The notes: generated by a model from the sequence alone, not told the origin. Positions 1 to 12,487 are shown, counted from the stretch's first letter. The stretch is DNA of 64,000 nt from Tillus elongatus (GCA_964006375.1 OZ023262.1:197370778-197434777); one strand, 5' to 3'. Made by a program: numbers and translations.

Positions 1-194
1 GTACCATCCATATTTCTAGAAATTGTAATGGTACATAATGAGGTGAGGTAATTTTGCAGATTAGAAATCAGATGACAGAACTTTAGAACAATTGACATTT
101 AGATTAAAATTTAGTCAAAATTGCATCATTTGCAGCCACAAGTTTAGACTTATTTGTAAGATGCTTTGTACTATTTATATAACAATAAACTATA

Positions 195-197
<3 letters not shown>

Positions 198-290
<93 letters not shown>

Positions 291-627
291 GGTATCACAC
301 CGATAACTCAAAATATAATCGGCAGATTTTGATAAAATTTGGCATGTACCTTCCTTCTGTAAATGGATTGGATAATTTTGTTAGTCAGGAAAATCGAACG
401 AGGTTTCCCGGAAAAATTTTGAGTTTTTATTCAAAAAAAAATTGTATCTCAAAAAATAAAGAAGATAAGATAACCAAATTTGGTAGGTAGGTTTACGATA
501 TAAAAATTAAACTATAGACCAAAATTTAGATTTCTATGTTGGAAGATAAAAAAGTTATAATAAAATATTTTGTGCCAGATCATTTCCATGAAAATTCACT
601 ACCATAACGCACTTGCTGCATCCAGGA
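198..627 (-). mobile_element. HINE-like (TA)n element, 5' part
   Basis: Minus-oriented copy of the recurrent short family. The terminus (CACTACCATAACGCACTTGC, then TGCATCC) ends near 625. The family body reads leftward (the lookalike of 'aggaaaatcg...ttcccggaaaaattttgag' at 385-425, and 'caccgataactcaaaa' at 298-315), followed by the (TA)n core at 198-286. The expected 3' portion with hairpin is not recognisable left of the TA tract, so the copy is truncated or its 3' flank has been replaced. No coding capacity; the Tyr-Ile ORFs here are microsatellite translations. Confidence 0.7.
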
Positions 628-858
628 TTTTTACACATTTTATTATTTAGTACCGTATTAACATTGAACTACTTTTAATGTTTTCAGTTTTCACCCCGTT
701 CCGGACAGTGCTAACGCTAACACAAATTTGTGTGAAGAGAAGGGCTTGATAATAATTCCATGTTCTTTTCGTGTTTTAAAGTTTTAAGTGACTTTTTAAT
801 TTGTTAGTGTTGCAGTGGGAAATTAATTTATTTATCTACGTATTATTCCCATATGGGT

Positions 859-1005
<147 letters not shown>

Positions 1006-1095
1006 ATTTAGTGTTAATAATTTTTAAAACCACCACTAACAGCAACTCGTTACCGCACACCCGAACATTTTGGTCAGGAGACGCCACTGACTAAT

Positions 1096-1452
1096 ACAGA
1101 TAATGAGCCAACATCCTGGCTGTAAATACAATGGCTTCATTTTGAAAAAGGAGAGCCGTATAATTTTTTTATAAAGAAATGCTCAACCCAGATATTAACT
1201 TTTACGTTATGGACTTGACTTCAAGGAATAAAAAAGGCAGACCAGTGGATTTTAAGAACATTGAGCTACCCCTCCTTTATGAATGTAGCCTTCCTGCGAA
1301 TGAAAGGAAGAAAAAAATATGGAAGAGCTGTTTCAGTTTATACCTACATTCTATCAGGAATACTTTCGAACATTGCTATCCTCTAATGAAGAAACCGACT
1401 CGCCTGAAATAGGTCCCTTGGAACACTATTTTCTTGACCAGGATAAATAATC
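1096..1452 (+). pseudogene. Unassigned repeat-type coding remnant (C-terminal part)
   Basis: Three forward frames join through two apparent indels to give one plausible protein tail. First comes a stretch with WLHFEKGEPYNFF (about 1115-1170). Next is a 53-residue piece starting at the ATG at 1179 (motif DLTSRNKKGRPVDFK). After a slip in the A-run near 1310 follows MEELFQFIPTFYQEYFRTLL, ending at the TAA at about 1450. The pattern 'basic KKGRP - LLYEC - FIPxFYxEYF' feels like the C-terminus of proteins multiplied by mobile elements in insects, but I cannot name the family. It is broken by at least one in-frame stop and two frameshifts. No neighbouring gene explains it. Confidence 0.35.
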
Positions 1453-1454
1453 AG

Positions 1455-3095
1455 TGTTGAGGTTGCAAATAAAAATTTACTGATTTAAATTTAATAATAA
1501 AACATTTTTAAGAATGTTTTTCTGTATAAAATATACCACGTAAAAACGATAAAAGTCATAGGGGTCTAAGTCACAAAGTTCAGAATGGGGGACAAACAAA
1601 AGTTTTTTCAATTAACTGAATTTCACAATCTCTAAATATAAACTATCCCCACAAAAATTTCTAACTTTTAATTACTTTCTAAGTATTTTTAATACTTGTT
1701 CAACTTTGGCCACTTATATCTCAAAACTACTTTTTTTGACTTAGACCATTTTGACTTTCATAGGCTCATATAAGCGTTGCTTGTTCATGTAAACAATACA
1801 ATTTTATATAAATGTCCAAATAAAAACGTCAAAAACCTTCTAATCTGTCACTTCCAAAATTTTCATCAAATTTCCAGGTAGAAAAATATAATTATTATCC
1901 TTGCTAATATTTCTACTGGATCCATAATATTTCATCTCCATTTTTGGGTAAAACTACTTTTATTTTAGTGTAGTTTTCAAAAAATTTAAAGATGATATAT
2001 CACCATAAATTTTGACCTCTGCTTGACAAGCAGAATTGGATAACATAAATCAGTGTCAACCTTTCGGTCGACCAACGATAAAAAAATAAAAATGGTGTTA
2101 TAAAGGTAGTGGGCTGCAATATTAGTAAAATCTCGGAAACGATCCGAGGGATTAAGGTGTTCTTCTGAATTATAAGAGAAATTCACCTAACCCAGCTCCT
2201 CGACTATTGTGCGCGTTTTGCGAAAAACAATGTAGTTAAGAAAAACAAAATTGATAACAGCAACGTAGTGTTGCATGCCAAAAATCTATATAACTGTTCT
2301 CGTAGACTAATGGCCATCGTTTAAAATGTTGCTGAAGAAACATCTACTTATATTCCACCCTCTATCTGATATCACGTACAGGTTTTGTTATTATCTACTA
2401 ATCAGAAGCCCAAAGAAACATCTGTCAACCTGTGAAAATTAGAGCAGATTCCGTGAAATTATTTTCGAGCTTTGATGACCAAACAACATTTAACATTTAA
2501 GGTGTTCCATTTCAGTTGACGCGTAGTTTATTTTATTTTATAATTTTTGTTCTAAAATCACTATTAAACTTATTTGATAATATTACAATTAATATCGAAT
2601 AGTTCTAAAATTTCATTGTTAATGAGACAGACTTTGATACCCTATATTTTATGATTTCATTCGATGCAAATTTTAATTTCCTTTTGATTAGTATAAGCGC
2701 ACCCGGTTTTAAGAATATACCGTTTTGGAGTTGTTTGGATATTCAGCCACGTGGCCTTAAATTAATCGCAAAATTAGTCGTCTTTTTAGTTAGCAAGCTT
2801 GATATACAAATTTTTAATTGATATTCATTATCAACAATGTAAGCTGCTAAACCAAAAAAATCCGCATTCAAAAAAAGGTTCTATTTTAATGATACTGTGA
2901 CACTTTAAAAATTAAACACAGGAAAAAATAATCAAAATCATATCTTCAAAAGTTCTTCCATTCTCTCTTGTGCAAAGTCGTATACGCTTTAGGAAGTTTT
3001 GTCTACAATTTTCCAAAATTTCTGGGGATATTGTTTAAAATGCATTTTCTATTCTTTACTTCATATCTTCGGCTGTCTTGTCGCTTCAGCATACA
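1455..3095. other. AT-rich stretch, nothing recognised
   Basis: No coherent open frame, terminal repeat or tRNA-like box seen on either strand. Short ORFs in it lack family motifs. Confidence 0.6.
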
Positions 3096-3099
3096 CCAT

Positions 3100-3600
3100 A
3101 TTTTAAACATATCCCCAAGTAAAATAGCCCATCACTGTCCAGTCTGTGGAGCGCGCTGGGCAAGAAACGAATCGTCCCATCCCTAACCATTTATTTGGCC
3201 GCCGCAAATTTAAAGAGCGCCTAAATTCTCTGTGATAGAGGGGTGGCGTGCCATTTTGTTGAAACCATAAATTTTGCCTAGTATTTAGGGAAACGTTATC
3301 CAATAAAGAAGGTTGCTCTTGTATTAGAAAATCTTCATAGATTTCCTCTGTAAGTCGCCCATCAAAAAAAAAAAAAAAAAAACGGTCCAATCATATGGTT
3401 ATTCAGAATACCGTTCAAGGAACAATCGATTCTGATAATCAAGTTGTCTGATCTAGTGAGGCTTTTCTGTTGAGTAATAATGCATATTGTGCCTATTCAG
3501 TGAGCCATTGCTTTTAAAAGGAGCCTCATCACTAAACGAAAGCTAATTTGAAAAAGTAGGTTGATTTCCTATTAACTCTTCCATCTTTTGACAAAATAAA
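3100..3600 (-). pseudogene. Tc1/mariner-type transposase fragment (central and C-terminal)
   Basis: Minus-strand remnant of an IS630/Tc1/mariner transposase. The open piece 3390-3103 carries the second catalytic block as WFQQNGTPP, where the expected Asp of the usual QQDGAPPH block is Asn. It continues with an FPNKW-like segment (RRPNKWLGMG) and a degraded third block, PARSTDWTVMGYFTWGYV, where the usual SPDLT Asp is also displaced. Upstream (3420-3600) is the segment holding the first catalytic block, SDEA(T)F and NRHNMHYYSTEKP-like, interrupted by stops. A poly-A/T run at 3364-3380 disrupts the joint. The same 180-bp middle segment recurs at 4536-4720. The product would be inactive. Confidence 0.75.
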
Positions 3601-4429
3601 GCCCTGTTACATTCATTTTTTAAGAAGTCAGAACTCTCCAACGATTAATAACTTTTGAATTTTTGGTTAAAAGTAATCTACTAAACATTAACAAACACCT
3701 TTTAATTTAGTTACTTATATTCCATTTAACAAATTTTCTAATGTTTAAACAAAGAAGTATTTTCAGCTGAAAGACATTGTCAAGTTTGTGGATAGTAAAT
3801 TTTTGCATTATAATTTGGTTAAATAATACTCCTATTTATCACGCTGTAAAAGAAAATTGTAGCTTCAAGTTCAAACTTTAATAGACCTGATAAAAGAAAT
3901 TAGAATAAAAATATAAAATTGTCTGCATCGTGTTAGAAATAAGAAATAATAATGTGTAATGCATATGCGTTTATAACTTTTAAATATTAAATTTAACTTC
4001 TTCTGTCTACCCCACTGTGATTATACCTGTGAATCCGTGGTCCGTCTTGTGTGTCTAGAAGTGACCATGACAGACCCCTTGGTCCAAGTGTCCCCGTTTA
4101 TAATCGCTAGTAAATAGATTAAAAAAAGTGTAAACATCTCAAAAAAGAATATCCGTCATATTTAAAAGAAACAAAAACACAGAAGTATTTTTATGAAAAT
4201 ATATAAAAGTATCACAAAATGTAAACTAATATATCTGTTTTATATGTATGTATATATGTGTATATATGTGTATATCAAAAGAAAAGTAGCATACAGATGA
4301 AATCCAAACCAAGAAGCCGGAAAAAATGCGCAAATGGTCTGACGACCTCAGCCATGAAAGAAGACAACACACACACACATAGTTCAAACTAGAATTAGCT
4401 GGTAAATTGCTAGAGGGGTGGAACATACC
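3601..4429. other. Unassigned stretch between two transposase fragments
   Basis: AT-rich, no coherent coding frame. Contains a short (TATG/TATA) run near 4240-4275 and a (CA)n run at 4367-4378. Confidence 0.5.
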
Positions 4430-5111
4430 ATTTTTGGTTGGATCGGTAGCATGCTACGCAATAGTGGTGCCCGCAGGTGGGGGGTATTATCCCCTCTGCT
4501 GTGACCCTTAGGATACCGCCCCAAACGCTCAACGAACAATCGATTTTGATGATCATGTTGTCTCATCTAGTGAGGTTTTTCTGTTGAGTAATAATGCATA
4601 TTGTGCCTATTCAGTGAGCCATTGCTTTTAAAAGTAGCCTCATCACTAAACAAAACGCAATTTGAAAAAGTATGTTGATTTCCTATTAACTCTTCCATCT
4701 TTTGACAAAATGAAACCCTGTTAATGAAATTGTCACCTTAAAATCCTTGGTGTAGTTGTATATGTATGGATGGTAACGATACTGGCGTAATAGTCTACTG
4801 ACAGATGATTGCGAAATATTTAAACTTCTGGTAATACCACGCCCAATGACAAGCGCATTTTTCTCAACACGTAGCAAAACGGCTAATTGATTTTTTTCAT
4901 TCCTTACACCTTTATTCTGAACTAGCCGCTTCTCACGAGTAACACAACCGGTTGTTTCAAATCATAATAAAACTTTAAGAAGGTCTTTGGAAGACGATAG
5001 CCTTACTTCAGGATAACGCTGTCTATAAACTCACTTTGCAAGAACACAGTTTTTTTCGCATTTTCCAAGTACAAGAACAATTTGTAATAATTCTTCTTTA
5101 GAAAATTTCAT
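4430..5111 (-). pseudogene. Tc1/mariner-type transposase fragment (N-terminal and central)
   Basis: Reads leftward from an ATG at 5111 (MKFSKEELLQIVLVLGKCEK). It continues through a DNA-binding region with a helix-turn-helix-like segment (RSLNISQSSVSRLLRQYRYH, about 4830-4760) and a first catalytic block FSDEATFKSNGSLNRHN (about 4650-4600). In-frame stops and a frameshift lie after KPH and before the VWGG-like block. It belongs to the same family as the 3100-3600 fragment and shares its middle 180 bp, so the two may be one rearranged copy or two truncated ones. The catalytic second and third blocks are absent here. Membership of the Tc1/mariner superfamily is inferred from motif order and spacing. 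Confidence 0.75.
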
Positions 5112-5114
5112 TTT

Positions 5115-8100
5115 CACAGTATTAGCATGCTTTCGCAACTGACTAATAATTTGACAATTACATTTGTGAGCACGAATGTATTAACAATAAAGAATCAAAC
5201 ATTTGTATACCACAGCTTGCTAACTAAAAAGATACTAATTTAGCGATTAATTCAACGCTATATAACAAGTTAATTCAAAACGGTAGATTTTATGTACAGG
5301 TGTGCTTACACTAATTGTAAGAAAATTAAAATCTGCATCGAACAAAATCATAAAATATAGCCTGTTCTATTAAAAATAACAATGTTATTGGGGATTAAAT
5401 TTGTCTAATTTGGTCGGTCTATACTGAGTACCCTGTAGACACCATTTAACGTTTGTCCTATTAACAATACAGTATTACTCACTGGTATTGTAGAACTGGT
5501 GAACATTTCAAAACTATTTATTTGATATTACTTCAAATATTGCCAAATGAGTTTAATAATGATTTTGGAAAGAAAAAAAAAAAAAGAAAATGAAATATAT
5601 CGGAAACGGTTCATTTTTGACAAATGATATGCTTATAATATAGTACGTACCATTTTATATGAAACCTGAAAATGGACAAAAAAAACTATGCTTTATTTGA
5701 AAAAAATGCATGTTGGGTCTCTCACAGACAATTGGACACCCAGTAAGTATTTTCATAATAGGTAATTAAAAAGCAATTAAGATATGGTAAAAAAATTCAA
5801 TTCTATCAATTAGGAAAAGCTCAGTAGTCCTTTTCCATTCCGTTGACGCACTCTGTGTATATAATTAAAATACTGTAATGATGTTTGTTATGCATATTTG
5901 GCAAAGCAAAAAGATATACCGTAGGACGATATTCGTAGATTTTTATACGTCGCAAAAACATGACTTCTAAAACTCTTATTAAAAGAAAAAATACAATCAA
6001 TCACTAGAGCAGAGCATGCTGTGCGAATCGCGAGGCTCTAAATTAAAATCGACTTATGAAAAGAAGTATCTAAGTAATGGATTATCGCTCTTGGTTCAAT
6101 GTAATGACGCGAATGTGTTTGACTCTGACGCTCACTTTATAAAATGCAGAAGCGCCCCAGTTTGTTTAGATTTCCGATTTCCATTAGGGTGAACTCATTT
6201 GACTTCGTAACACGCGATGATTCGATCTTGTGACTTCCAAGGCGTGATTTTCACCATACAAGCTACATTATTTATGTGGCAGTTTCGTTTTAAAGTAAAA
6301 TTAAGTTATTACTATATTCGACTATAACTGCAACGTACAGTTTCGTTTAGCACATTTTATATTGTCAAGAACAGACCCTTTAGTTGAAAGCAAGAGCTTT
6401 TTGTGTAGTCCACTTAATTGAGTAAGCATCATTGGCACTGTTCAGAGAACCATGACAATGACAGAAGGGCAGTAGAAGACGTATACGAAACATAGTTAGT
6501 AAGATCAATAAAATCACAAATAAATTAATATTAAGAAATCAATCTAAATTAAGTAGGTCAATGTTGTTGAATAACATTGGCATTGATACTACTGCATTTG
6601 TTTTGTCAACAAATAAACAAACGCAAAATAGCAAACATACAATGTATCGCAATCTGCTGAAGCCAGCATTTAGGAATGTTAGAACCTAGATAAATTTACT
6701 ATAAATATTGTTCATTGATATACAAAAATTCACTGTTAATCTTAATAGTCAACATATCACCAACTATGTAAGTCCTTTTTTTGTTATATAATAGTTTTTA
6801 AATATTAAGTTTTGTGAATTAATATCGTTACCAATATACCGTTATCTATGTCATAACACATGTGCTACGTTCCTACATCTTTTATTCCAATTATTAACCT
6901 CCGCTTTCGTAAACAGGCACAGTCTGGTAAAGTTTTTTTTTTCAAGACGATCGTTTTTGTCACAGAGCAAGCCTCATCAAGGGGATTAAAAAGACTTTGT
7001 TAATAAAATGATCGTTGGGTTAACCACAGTTGTGGTAAAGTAAAGTGGTCTTATTAGTGTTCATAACATTACGAGAGTAAGCATAATAAGCAAATATTTT
7101 TGGTTGATGTTTTTTGATTAATTTATTAACTTGAAATGTTAACACCTCAATAACCTTTTTATTTTTAAGCGAATTTAATGGAACTTTCATCCTGTATGTG
7201 AAACTTCTGGAGATTTTTTGAATGGGTAAACTACATTCTAGCCTACTAAATAACTAGCCTACTGTCATCAAAAATTACCGCGAAAATTTTGAAAAACATT
7301 ACAAGGTTGTGACGTAATTTAGTCGAACCTGGCAGAATTGTCATGATTTAGTTAGGTTAAAGGAGCCAGTTCTTTTGGGATGTGGTATGTAGTCTAATAA
7401 GAGGGGTGTTATTAAACTATATTCAAACTTATTAAAAAGTATATATTTTTACTTTAATTAGTCACTTCTGTCAAAAGATTTATTGATTCTATGGTTTCCA
7501 ATTTCTGACTTAGGAAATACTCTATCAAACATGCTCTATTGAATCTCACTTATAAAATTGTTACACACTGTCAAAGACTAACCTTCCAATCACGAAATAA
7601 ACTAATTAACTGTTTCTTTAATACTCACTTTACTATTTCGAAGAGGACTTTATTATGGAAACGATATCTTTTTCAAAAATGCACGTGCAGCCTTGCTTAC
7701 ATAAAAAAATCAGAAAAATGTTAATTATAGACGTTAGGTAAGTTAACCTTTAAACGTTAGGTATAAGTTGGATGAACATTTTTCTCTACTAAATTAACTT
7801 TCAGACTTATCTGACTTGCGACAGGTTCTTGACCATCCTTGAAATTGCCATTTACATAACTCCAAGTTACGGGTTGATCATTAGCAAACCCCCAGCAATG
7901 GAATTCCAGACTTCCAAAACCCCGAGGAATTATACCTGACAGTTTACACTCAAAATTCTTTAATCAAAGCTTTTAGCAATAAACGAGGCTTTGATTTCAG
8001 TCATAAAATGACAAGATAGTTAACAAAAATTTCAGAAGGGAAACATAAAAAAACAGCCCAGGGTTTTTCCGTTTATTTAATATAAGACTAGGTTATATTA

Positions 8101-8148
8101 TAATATCCATCAGTAATTGTTTTCATTGGTAATAACCTAATATTTAAT
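5115..8148. other. About 3 kb of AT-rich sequence, nothing recognised
   Basis: No transposase, RT or host-gene motif found on either strand, and no tandem repeat. A segment at about 7138-7260 (CACCTCAATAA ... GAATGGGTAAACTACAT) is related to 12788-12900, so a low-copy unassigned repeat starts here. Confidence 0.5.
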
Positions 8149-9425
8149 TTATTCTTCAATCAAAAATAATGAATCGACCACAATATTATATGAGAATAAA
8201 GCTAATTTTTGTTCATAGGTGTTGGAATGTTCAAGTTTTTCCTTATCTTGTGATAAGCCCGGCGCATTAAAATACAAGAAAGAAAATACAATAATTTTAG
8301 AGAATGCGTCAGGGATGACACTATATATTGGCAATGGTTTGTTATCAAAGCATAAAACATGAAATAAAAAGTAGTTAACTAAGTGTTCGAAATGACCACC
8401 ATTTTGCCCAGCATATAAGTTTAAGCGAGTTTCAAACGAACAATTAGCGGCTCGTAATGCACTTAAATTAATATTATTAAATACACCACGGATTCTTGCC
8501 TTCATATCCTATTTTGTCGACAGTTCTGTCTGATAAACTCAATTTTTTACATAACCTCATAAAAAGAAGTCCAGTTTTGTTAGATCAGGTTACCTAGGCG
8601 GCCATGTATTCGCTCACAATCCAGCGTTCTGGAAAATGTTGGTTAAGAAAAGCATGAATACGAGCTGTGTGATGAACTGAGGCACCGTCATGCATAAACC
8701 ACATACGATTACGTGTGCTAACAGGCAGCTGGTCTAATAATGGTGCACGGTGTTCCCTTAGAAACTGAAGGTATTGCTGTGCAGTGAGCAGTTCTTCAAA
8801 TAATTGCAAATTGATGACAAAATTTCCAATAATTCCACCCCAGACGTTAAGAGACATCCTCTTTTGACTAGTCGTGTGAGTAAAGTGAGGGTTTTTAGTA
8901 GAATAGTAGTGAAAGTTATGTCTGTTGACATGTCCGTGCTTATCAAATGTTGCTTCATCAGTGACAACACAAAGTTGAAGAATCTTGCATCACTTTGTAT
9001 TTGTTGCTATGCCCAGTGACAAAGTGATAGTCGCCTTTAATGATCATCATTTTAGTTCTTGAAGGCGTTAAATATGGAATGGGTGAAATTTGTTTTAACG
9101 TAACATTCGTAAAACAGAGGTTCTAATCATATCAATTTCCCCTGCTATTTTCTTGTGCTGATATGAGGATCTTCTATCACTTTCATATTTACAATTAACC
9201 CTTTCTTTTCGTTCAAAACAGGACTGGTTCTCTCAGTCTTCTTGTATCTTGTGCTTCCTGTTTCGTCAAAACCTTCTGTGTGGTTGTCTTCTATTGGGAT
9301 ATTTTTAATGAAAGATTTTTGTCGCGAATAAACCGTTTTTGTTACCTGCTCCTAACACATAAATAATATCAATAATTTCTTGTTGAGACGAATTTATTTT
9401 AGCGTCTTGTTATAATTCAAATACG
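8149..9425 (-). pseudogene. Tc1/mariner-type transposase pseudogene, near full length
   Basis: Reads leftward. The N-terminal part (about 9420-9350) is SSQQEIIDIIYVLGAG. An HTH/linker region with several stops follows (9340-9030). The first catalytic block VTDEATFDKHGHVNRHNFHY is at about 8980-8920. The core is RMSLNVWGGIIGN, then a second catalytic block MWFMHDGASVHH (8720-8690) and FPERWI (about 8630). A frameshift destroys the third (SPDL) block around 8600. The frame reopens at 8505 as the C-terminal KARIRGVFNNIN ... GGHFEHL tail (about 8390), after which the usual stop is lost. Motif order fits the widespread insect long-TIR mariner-like families. Several stops make it non-functional. 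No clear terminal inverted repeats were identified around it. Confidence 0.8.
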
Positions 9426-9711
9426 AGAAAATAACTACTCTGTAGTTTAAGTTAATGTTTGCTAGGCAAGTCAACACATTGTTTATTTTGGAGGAGAGGA
9501 ATTCAAAAATGAAACAATATAGAGCGTATACCATGTAAAAAAGTGAAGTTTGGGTTGTATCTAACTTATAATACCCTTTATATGCAAAAATAATTTTAGT
9601 TTGTAGCTAACGTTAGTACAACCAACTTTTGTTCGAAATTTTTTTAATTGTTGAATTATTAAGGAGATATTGAACTTGAACGCACTGCTGGACCACTCTG
9701 TATATAAAATT

Positions 9712-9790
9712 AAAACTGACCCTGGATATGAGTTTTAGGGGCTAATTTAAAGAAAAAATATTCAAAAACCTTAAAATCGTAAAAAGCGAT
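9712..9790 (+). mobile_element. HINE-like element 3' fragment
   Basis: The segment 'aaaactgaccctggatatga' at 9711-9730, followed by 'gttttaggggctaattt', matches the piece that follows the (TA)n core in other copies. The TA core and the hairpin are missing. Confidence 0.5.
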
Positions 9791-10275
9791 TTTTTACTAC
9801 GAAAATTTGTTAATAAAATGAAAGGACTTCATTTATTATGCTAAAATTTTACCAAATAATGACAACTACTATTACTCAGTTGTGAAATTAAGATGAAAAT
9901 ATATTTGCCGCTGCTTTTATACTTGCCGTACATAATGGCACTATCATAATAAAATCATAAATGTTTTCGAAAATAAGCCAACAAACCTCGCTGAGGCTGT
10001 CTACCTTAACACCAACTATCGATTTATTTTACGCATTATTTATTTGAAAGGTATTGCGGGAACACAATGCTGCTATAAAATGCAGATCTCCCATGTGGAA
10101 CGAAATTTATTCTCCTGCTAACCCTCCAGCCAAGTCTTCAATTCTATTTGACGTGCGGCATATTACCTTGGTTCATATTTCAGTAGGAAATCGCTGGAGC
10201 TATTTCTCAAATTAATTTAATGGAAACCACATTTTTCGATAAATAATGAATAACCAAATAAATGCTTTTCATGGA
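9791..10275. other. AT-rich stretch, nothing recognised
   Basis: No supported coding or repeat signal. Confidence 0.5.
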
Positions 10276-10519
10276 AATACGAATTAAATACCGCTCGTTG
10301 GTAAGCGCATCATTTAAGAACGGCTAGACCAATTTGGCTAATTTTGTTTTAAAATGTTCTTAATGATCCGAATAAGATTTTTATGGTAAAAAACTTGAAA
10401 AAGTTGCCCGAAAAATTGGAAAGTTTGGGAATAAGTGAAATTGCTTTTTTCTCCAACGAGCGCAGATGTTGTGTGACATATTGAAATTTGAACAGCATAA
10501 CGCCTGTCGGGTCAGCTAG
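10276..10519 (+). mobile_element. Helitron-like fragment with CTAG 3' end
   Basis: Contains a stretch typical of insect non-autonomous Helitrons (TACCGCTCGTTGGTAAGCGC at 10290-10309) and ends in CGGGTCAGCTAG at 10508-10519. A terminal CTAG followed by T is the established Helitron 3' signature. The short ORF across it (10600-10349, minus) is not a gene. The 5' TC end was not located, so the left boundary is approximate. Its first 110 bp recur inverted at 10728-10851. Confidence 0.5.
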
Positions 10520-10727
10520 TGAACAAATAATTTTCATTAAGTGAAGACTGGAACGTGTGATGAGTACTGATAAGTACACTTGGAGAACCCAAATTACCAC
10601 AACACATTAAAAAAACTGACGCTCGTTTTACTAGCCAAGTTAGCGTCAACAGAGGTTGATTAATTCAGAATTATTTATCCTCTAATGAGGATAACTTCGT
10701 TAGTGAAGAAATTTTAAAATTTTCTTA

Positions 10728-10851
10728 TTATAAAAACCTTATTCGGATCATTACGAACGTTTTAAAACAAAATTAGCCAAATTGATCCAGCTGTTCTTAA
10801 ATGATGTGCTTACCAACGAGCGGTATTTAATTCGTAACTTCCTTTTGCAAG
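10728..10851 (-). repeat. Inverted copy of the 10278-10388 segment
   Basis: The reverse complement matches the left segment closely, including GCTCGTTGGTAAG, CATCATTTAAGAAC and GATCCGAATAAG. With the left segment it makes a stem-loop-capable structure of about 570 bp. Confidence 0.75.
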
Positions 10852-11085
10852 TGGCTTGGACAAGTTTGTTAGCCAGGAAGATCGGACCATTGTTTCCGGG
10901 AAAATTTTAGGTTTTACTTTTGAAAAAAATTCATCTCTCTGGAAATAACAAAGCGATGGCAACTAAATTTGGTATGCTGGTTTACATTGTAAAAGTCAAG
11001 CTAAATACCAAAATTCAGACATTTAAGTTGAAAGAAAAAAAGCTATAGGCATTTAGTGAAGCAAAATTTTTTTTCACTAAAAGTC
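10852..11085 (-). mobile_element. HINE-like element body fragment
   Basis: Minus-oriented body sequence (GGCTTGGACAAGTTTGTTAG, CCAGGAAGATCGG, TCCGGGAAAATTTT) with a terminal 'ttttcactaaaa' near 11080. Neither the (TA)n core nor the GCAGCAAGTGCG terminus is present. Confidence 0.55.
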
Positions 11086-11440
11086 GGAGAAGACGCAAAC
11101 CAAAATATTGTATGTACTAAACAAAATTTATTAGGTATTAGAGAAAACTTATTTTTTTCATGGCCCAAAAACGTCAAGAAGTACGACAAAAATTACTTTG
11201 AAAATTTTATAATTTTTCGCCTGTAAATGTCGTATTGAAACGTGAAAATTAGTATAACTATTGCGTTTTATGAATGATAAATATTGCATAAATGTGTGTT
11301 AGAATGTTCTAGATTTATGCTACTCTGCGCATTTGTTTAAATATTTGCAAAAATGCATCTAAAATTGACTTTACATACTACAAATAAATAACTGAAGACC
11401 ATTATGGATTATCTACCTTTTATTACACTTTTCTTGCCAA
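11086..11440. other. AT-rich stretch, nothing recognised
   Basis: No supported signal. Confidence 0.5.
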
Positions 11441-11441
11441 G

Positions 11442-11512
11442 CCCACGATAGTCGAGGGGTTAGACGGCTGGCTCATGGGCGAAGGGACGTGAATTCAAAT
11501 CTCAGTGTTGAC
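11442..11512 (+). repeat. tRNA-like sequence, probable SINE head remnant
   Basis: A box-like TAGTCGAGGGGT at 11449-11460 and B box-like GAATTCAAATCTC at 11491-11503, spaced as in tRNA-derived pol III promoters. The acceptor-stem halves do not pair convincingly, so a functional tRNA is unlikely. A degenerate SINE or tRNA pseudogene fits better. Confidence 0.35.
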
Positions 11513-11519
11513 TGAATTT

Positions 11520-12235
11520 CTCTTTCAACTTTTTTTGCTGACTTTTTTCGTCTTTGATTCAATGTTAACGTCTTCTGATCATATTGTGCAATTTCAATAT
11601 TTTTTTTAGTGACTTTTTGCTGAAAAAATCACTTATAAAAGATGACTTTCAAGACTTTTCATTGGAGTTTAATAGCAGCTGTTGTTGCCATTAGTTGGTA
11701 AAACCGTTCCACGGTTAACAACGGGTTCCATTTTTACAGCAACCATAGGCATAAGAATTTTCTCTGTGAAGCCACAGAAAAAGTATCTATTTCTGTATTT
11801 AGATCAAATTTTGAATATTTTTTAATTTATTTATAATTTATTTTTATTATCGATTTTCTTATAAATGAATTTAATAAATTTTCTTTAAAGAAACATTTGT
11901 TGCGAATTTTTGTATGAAAAATTATTCAACTGATGAGACATTTTTTAACGAAATTATTTTATTTTCAATTTTAATTACAGATTACGTATATAATTTAAAT
12001 TTTATCTATTCTTTTAGCAAAATTTTGTGTAAAAAATATTACACCGTTTTCGCAGAAATTTTTTGTGCTTCCGCAGAATTCATTTTTGAAAGATTTTTTT
12101 GTAAAATTTTGGCAGTTAATGATATATGTTTAATAAGTTATAAAAACATGTTTTCGGATTACTTGAAAAAATTGTTTGCAAATTTTAATAAGTTTAAAAA
12201 AACTTTAGTCTAAAAAGTTTTTGCGAATTATTATA
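11520..12235. other. AT-rich stretch, nothing recognised
   Basis: A 99-codon open frame at 11914-12213 is very Phe/Ile/Asn/Lys-rich, as expected of random AT-rich DNA. No motif. Confidence 0.5.
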
Positions 12236-12487
12236 TTTTGGTAGGCGGGTAAATAACTTGAAGAGGTTCGTTGGCCATGAAAATCGGACCAGTTTTTTCG
12301 GAAGAATTTTAAGTTCATTTTCGGCAAAATTTTGTACCTTCAAACAATAAAGTTATTTTGATGAAACATGGTAGATTGTTTCTATTATATGGGTGACCAA
12401 ATTTGACGGCTGCTCTCATTAAAAAAAGGCATATTTGCTATTAATTTTTATGAAAATGCACTACCATAACGCACTTGCTACGTTCAG
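12236..12487 (-). mobile_element. HINE-like element 5' part (subfamily shared with 35.3 kb)
   Basis: Terminus CACTACCATAACGCACTTGC followed by TACGTTC at 12460-12486. Body includes GAAGAGGTTCGTTGGCC and AAAATCGGACCAGTTTTTTC. The closest relative in the window is 35320-35577. No TA tract is adjacent on the 3' side. Confidence 0.7.
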
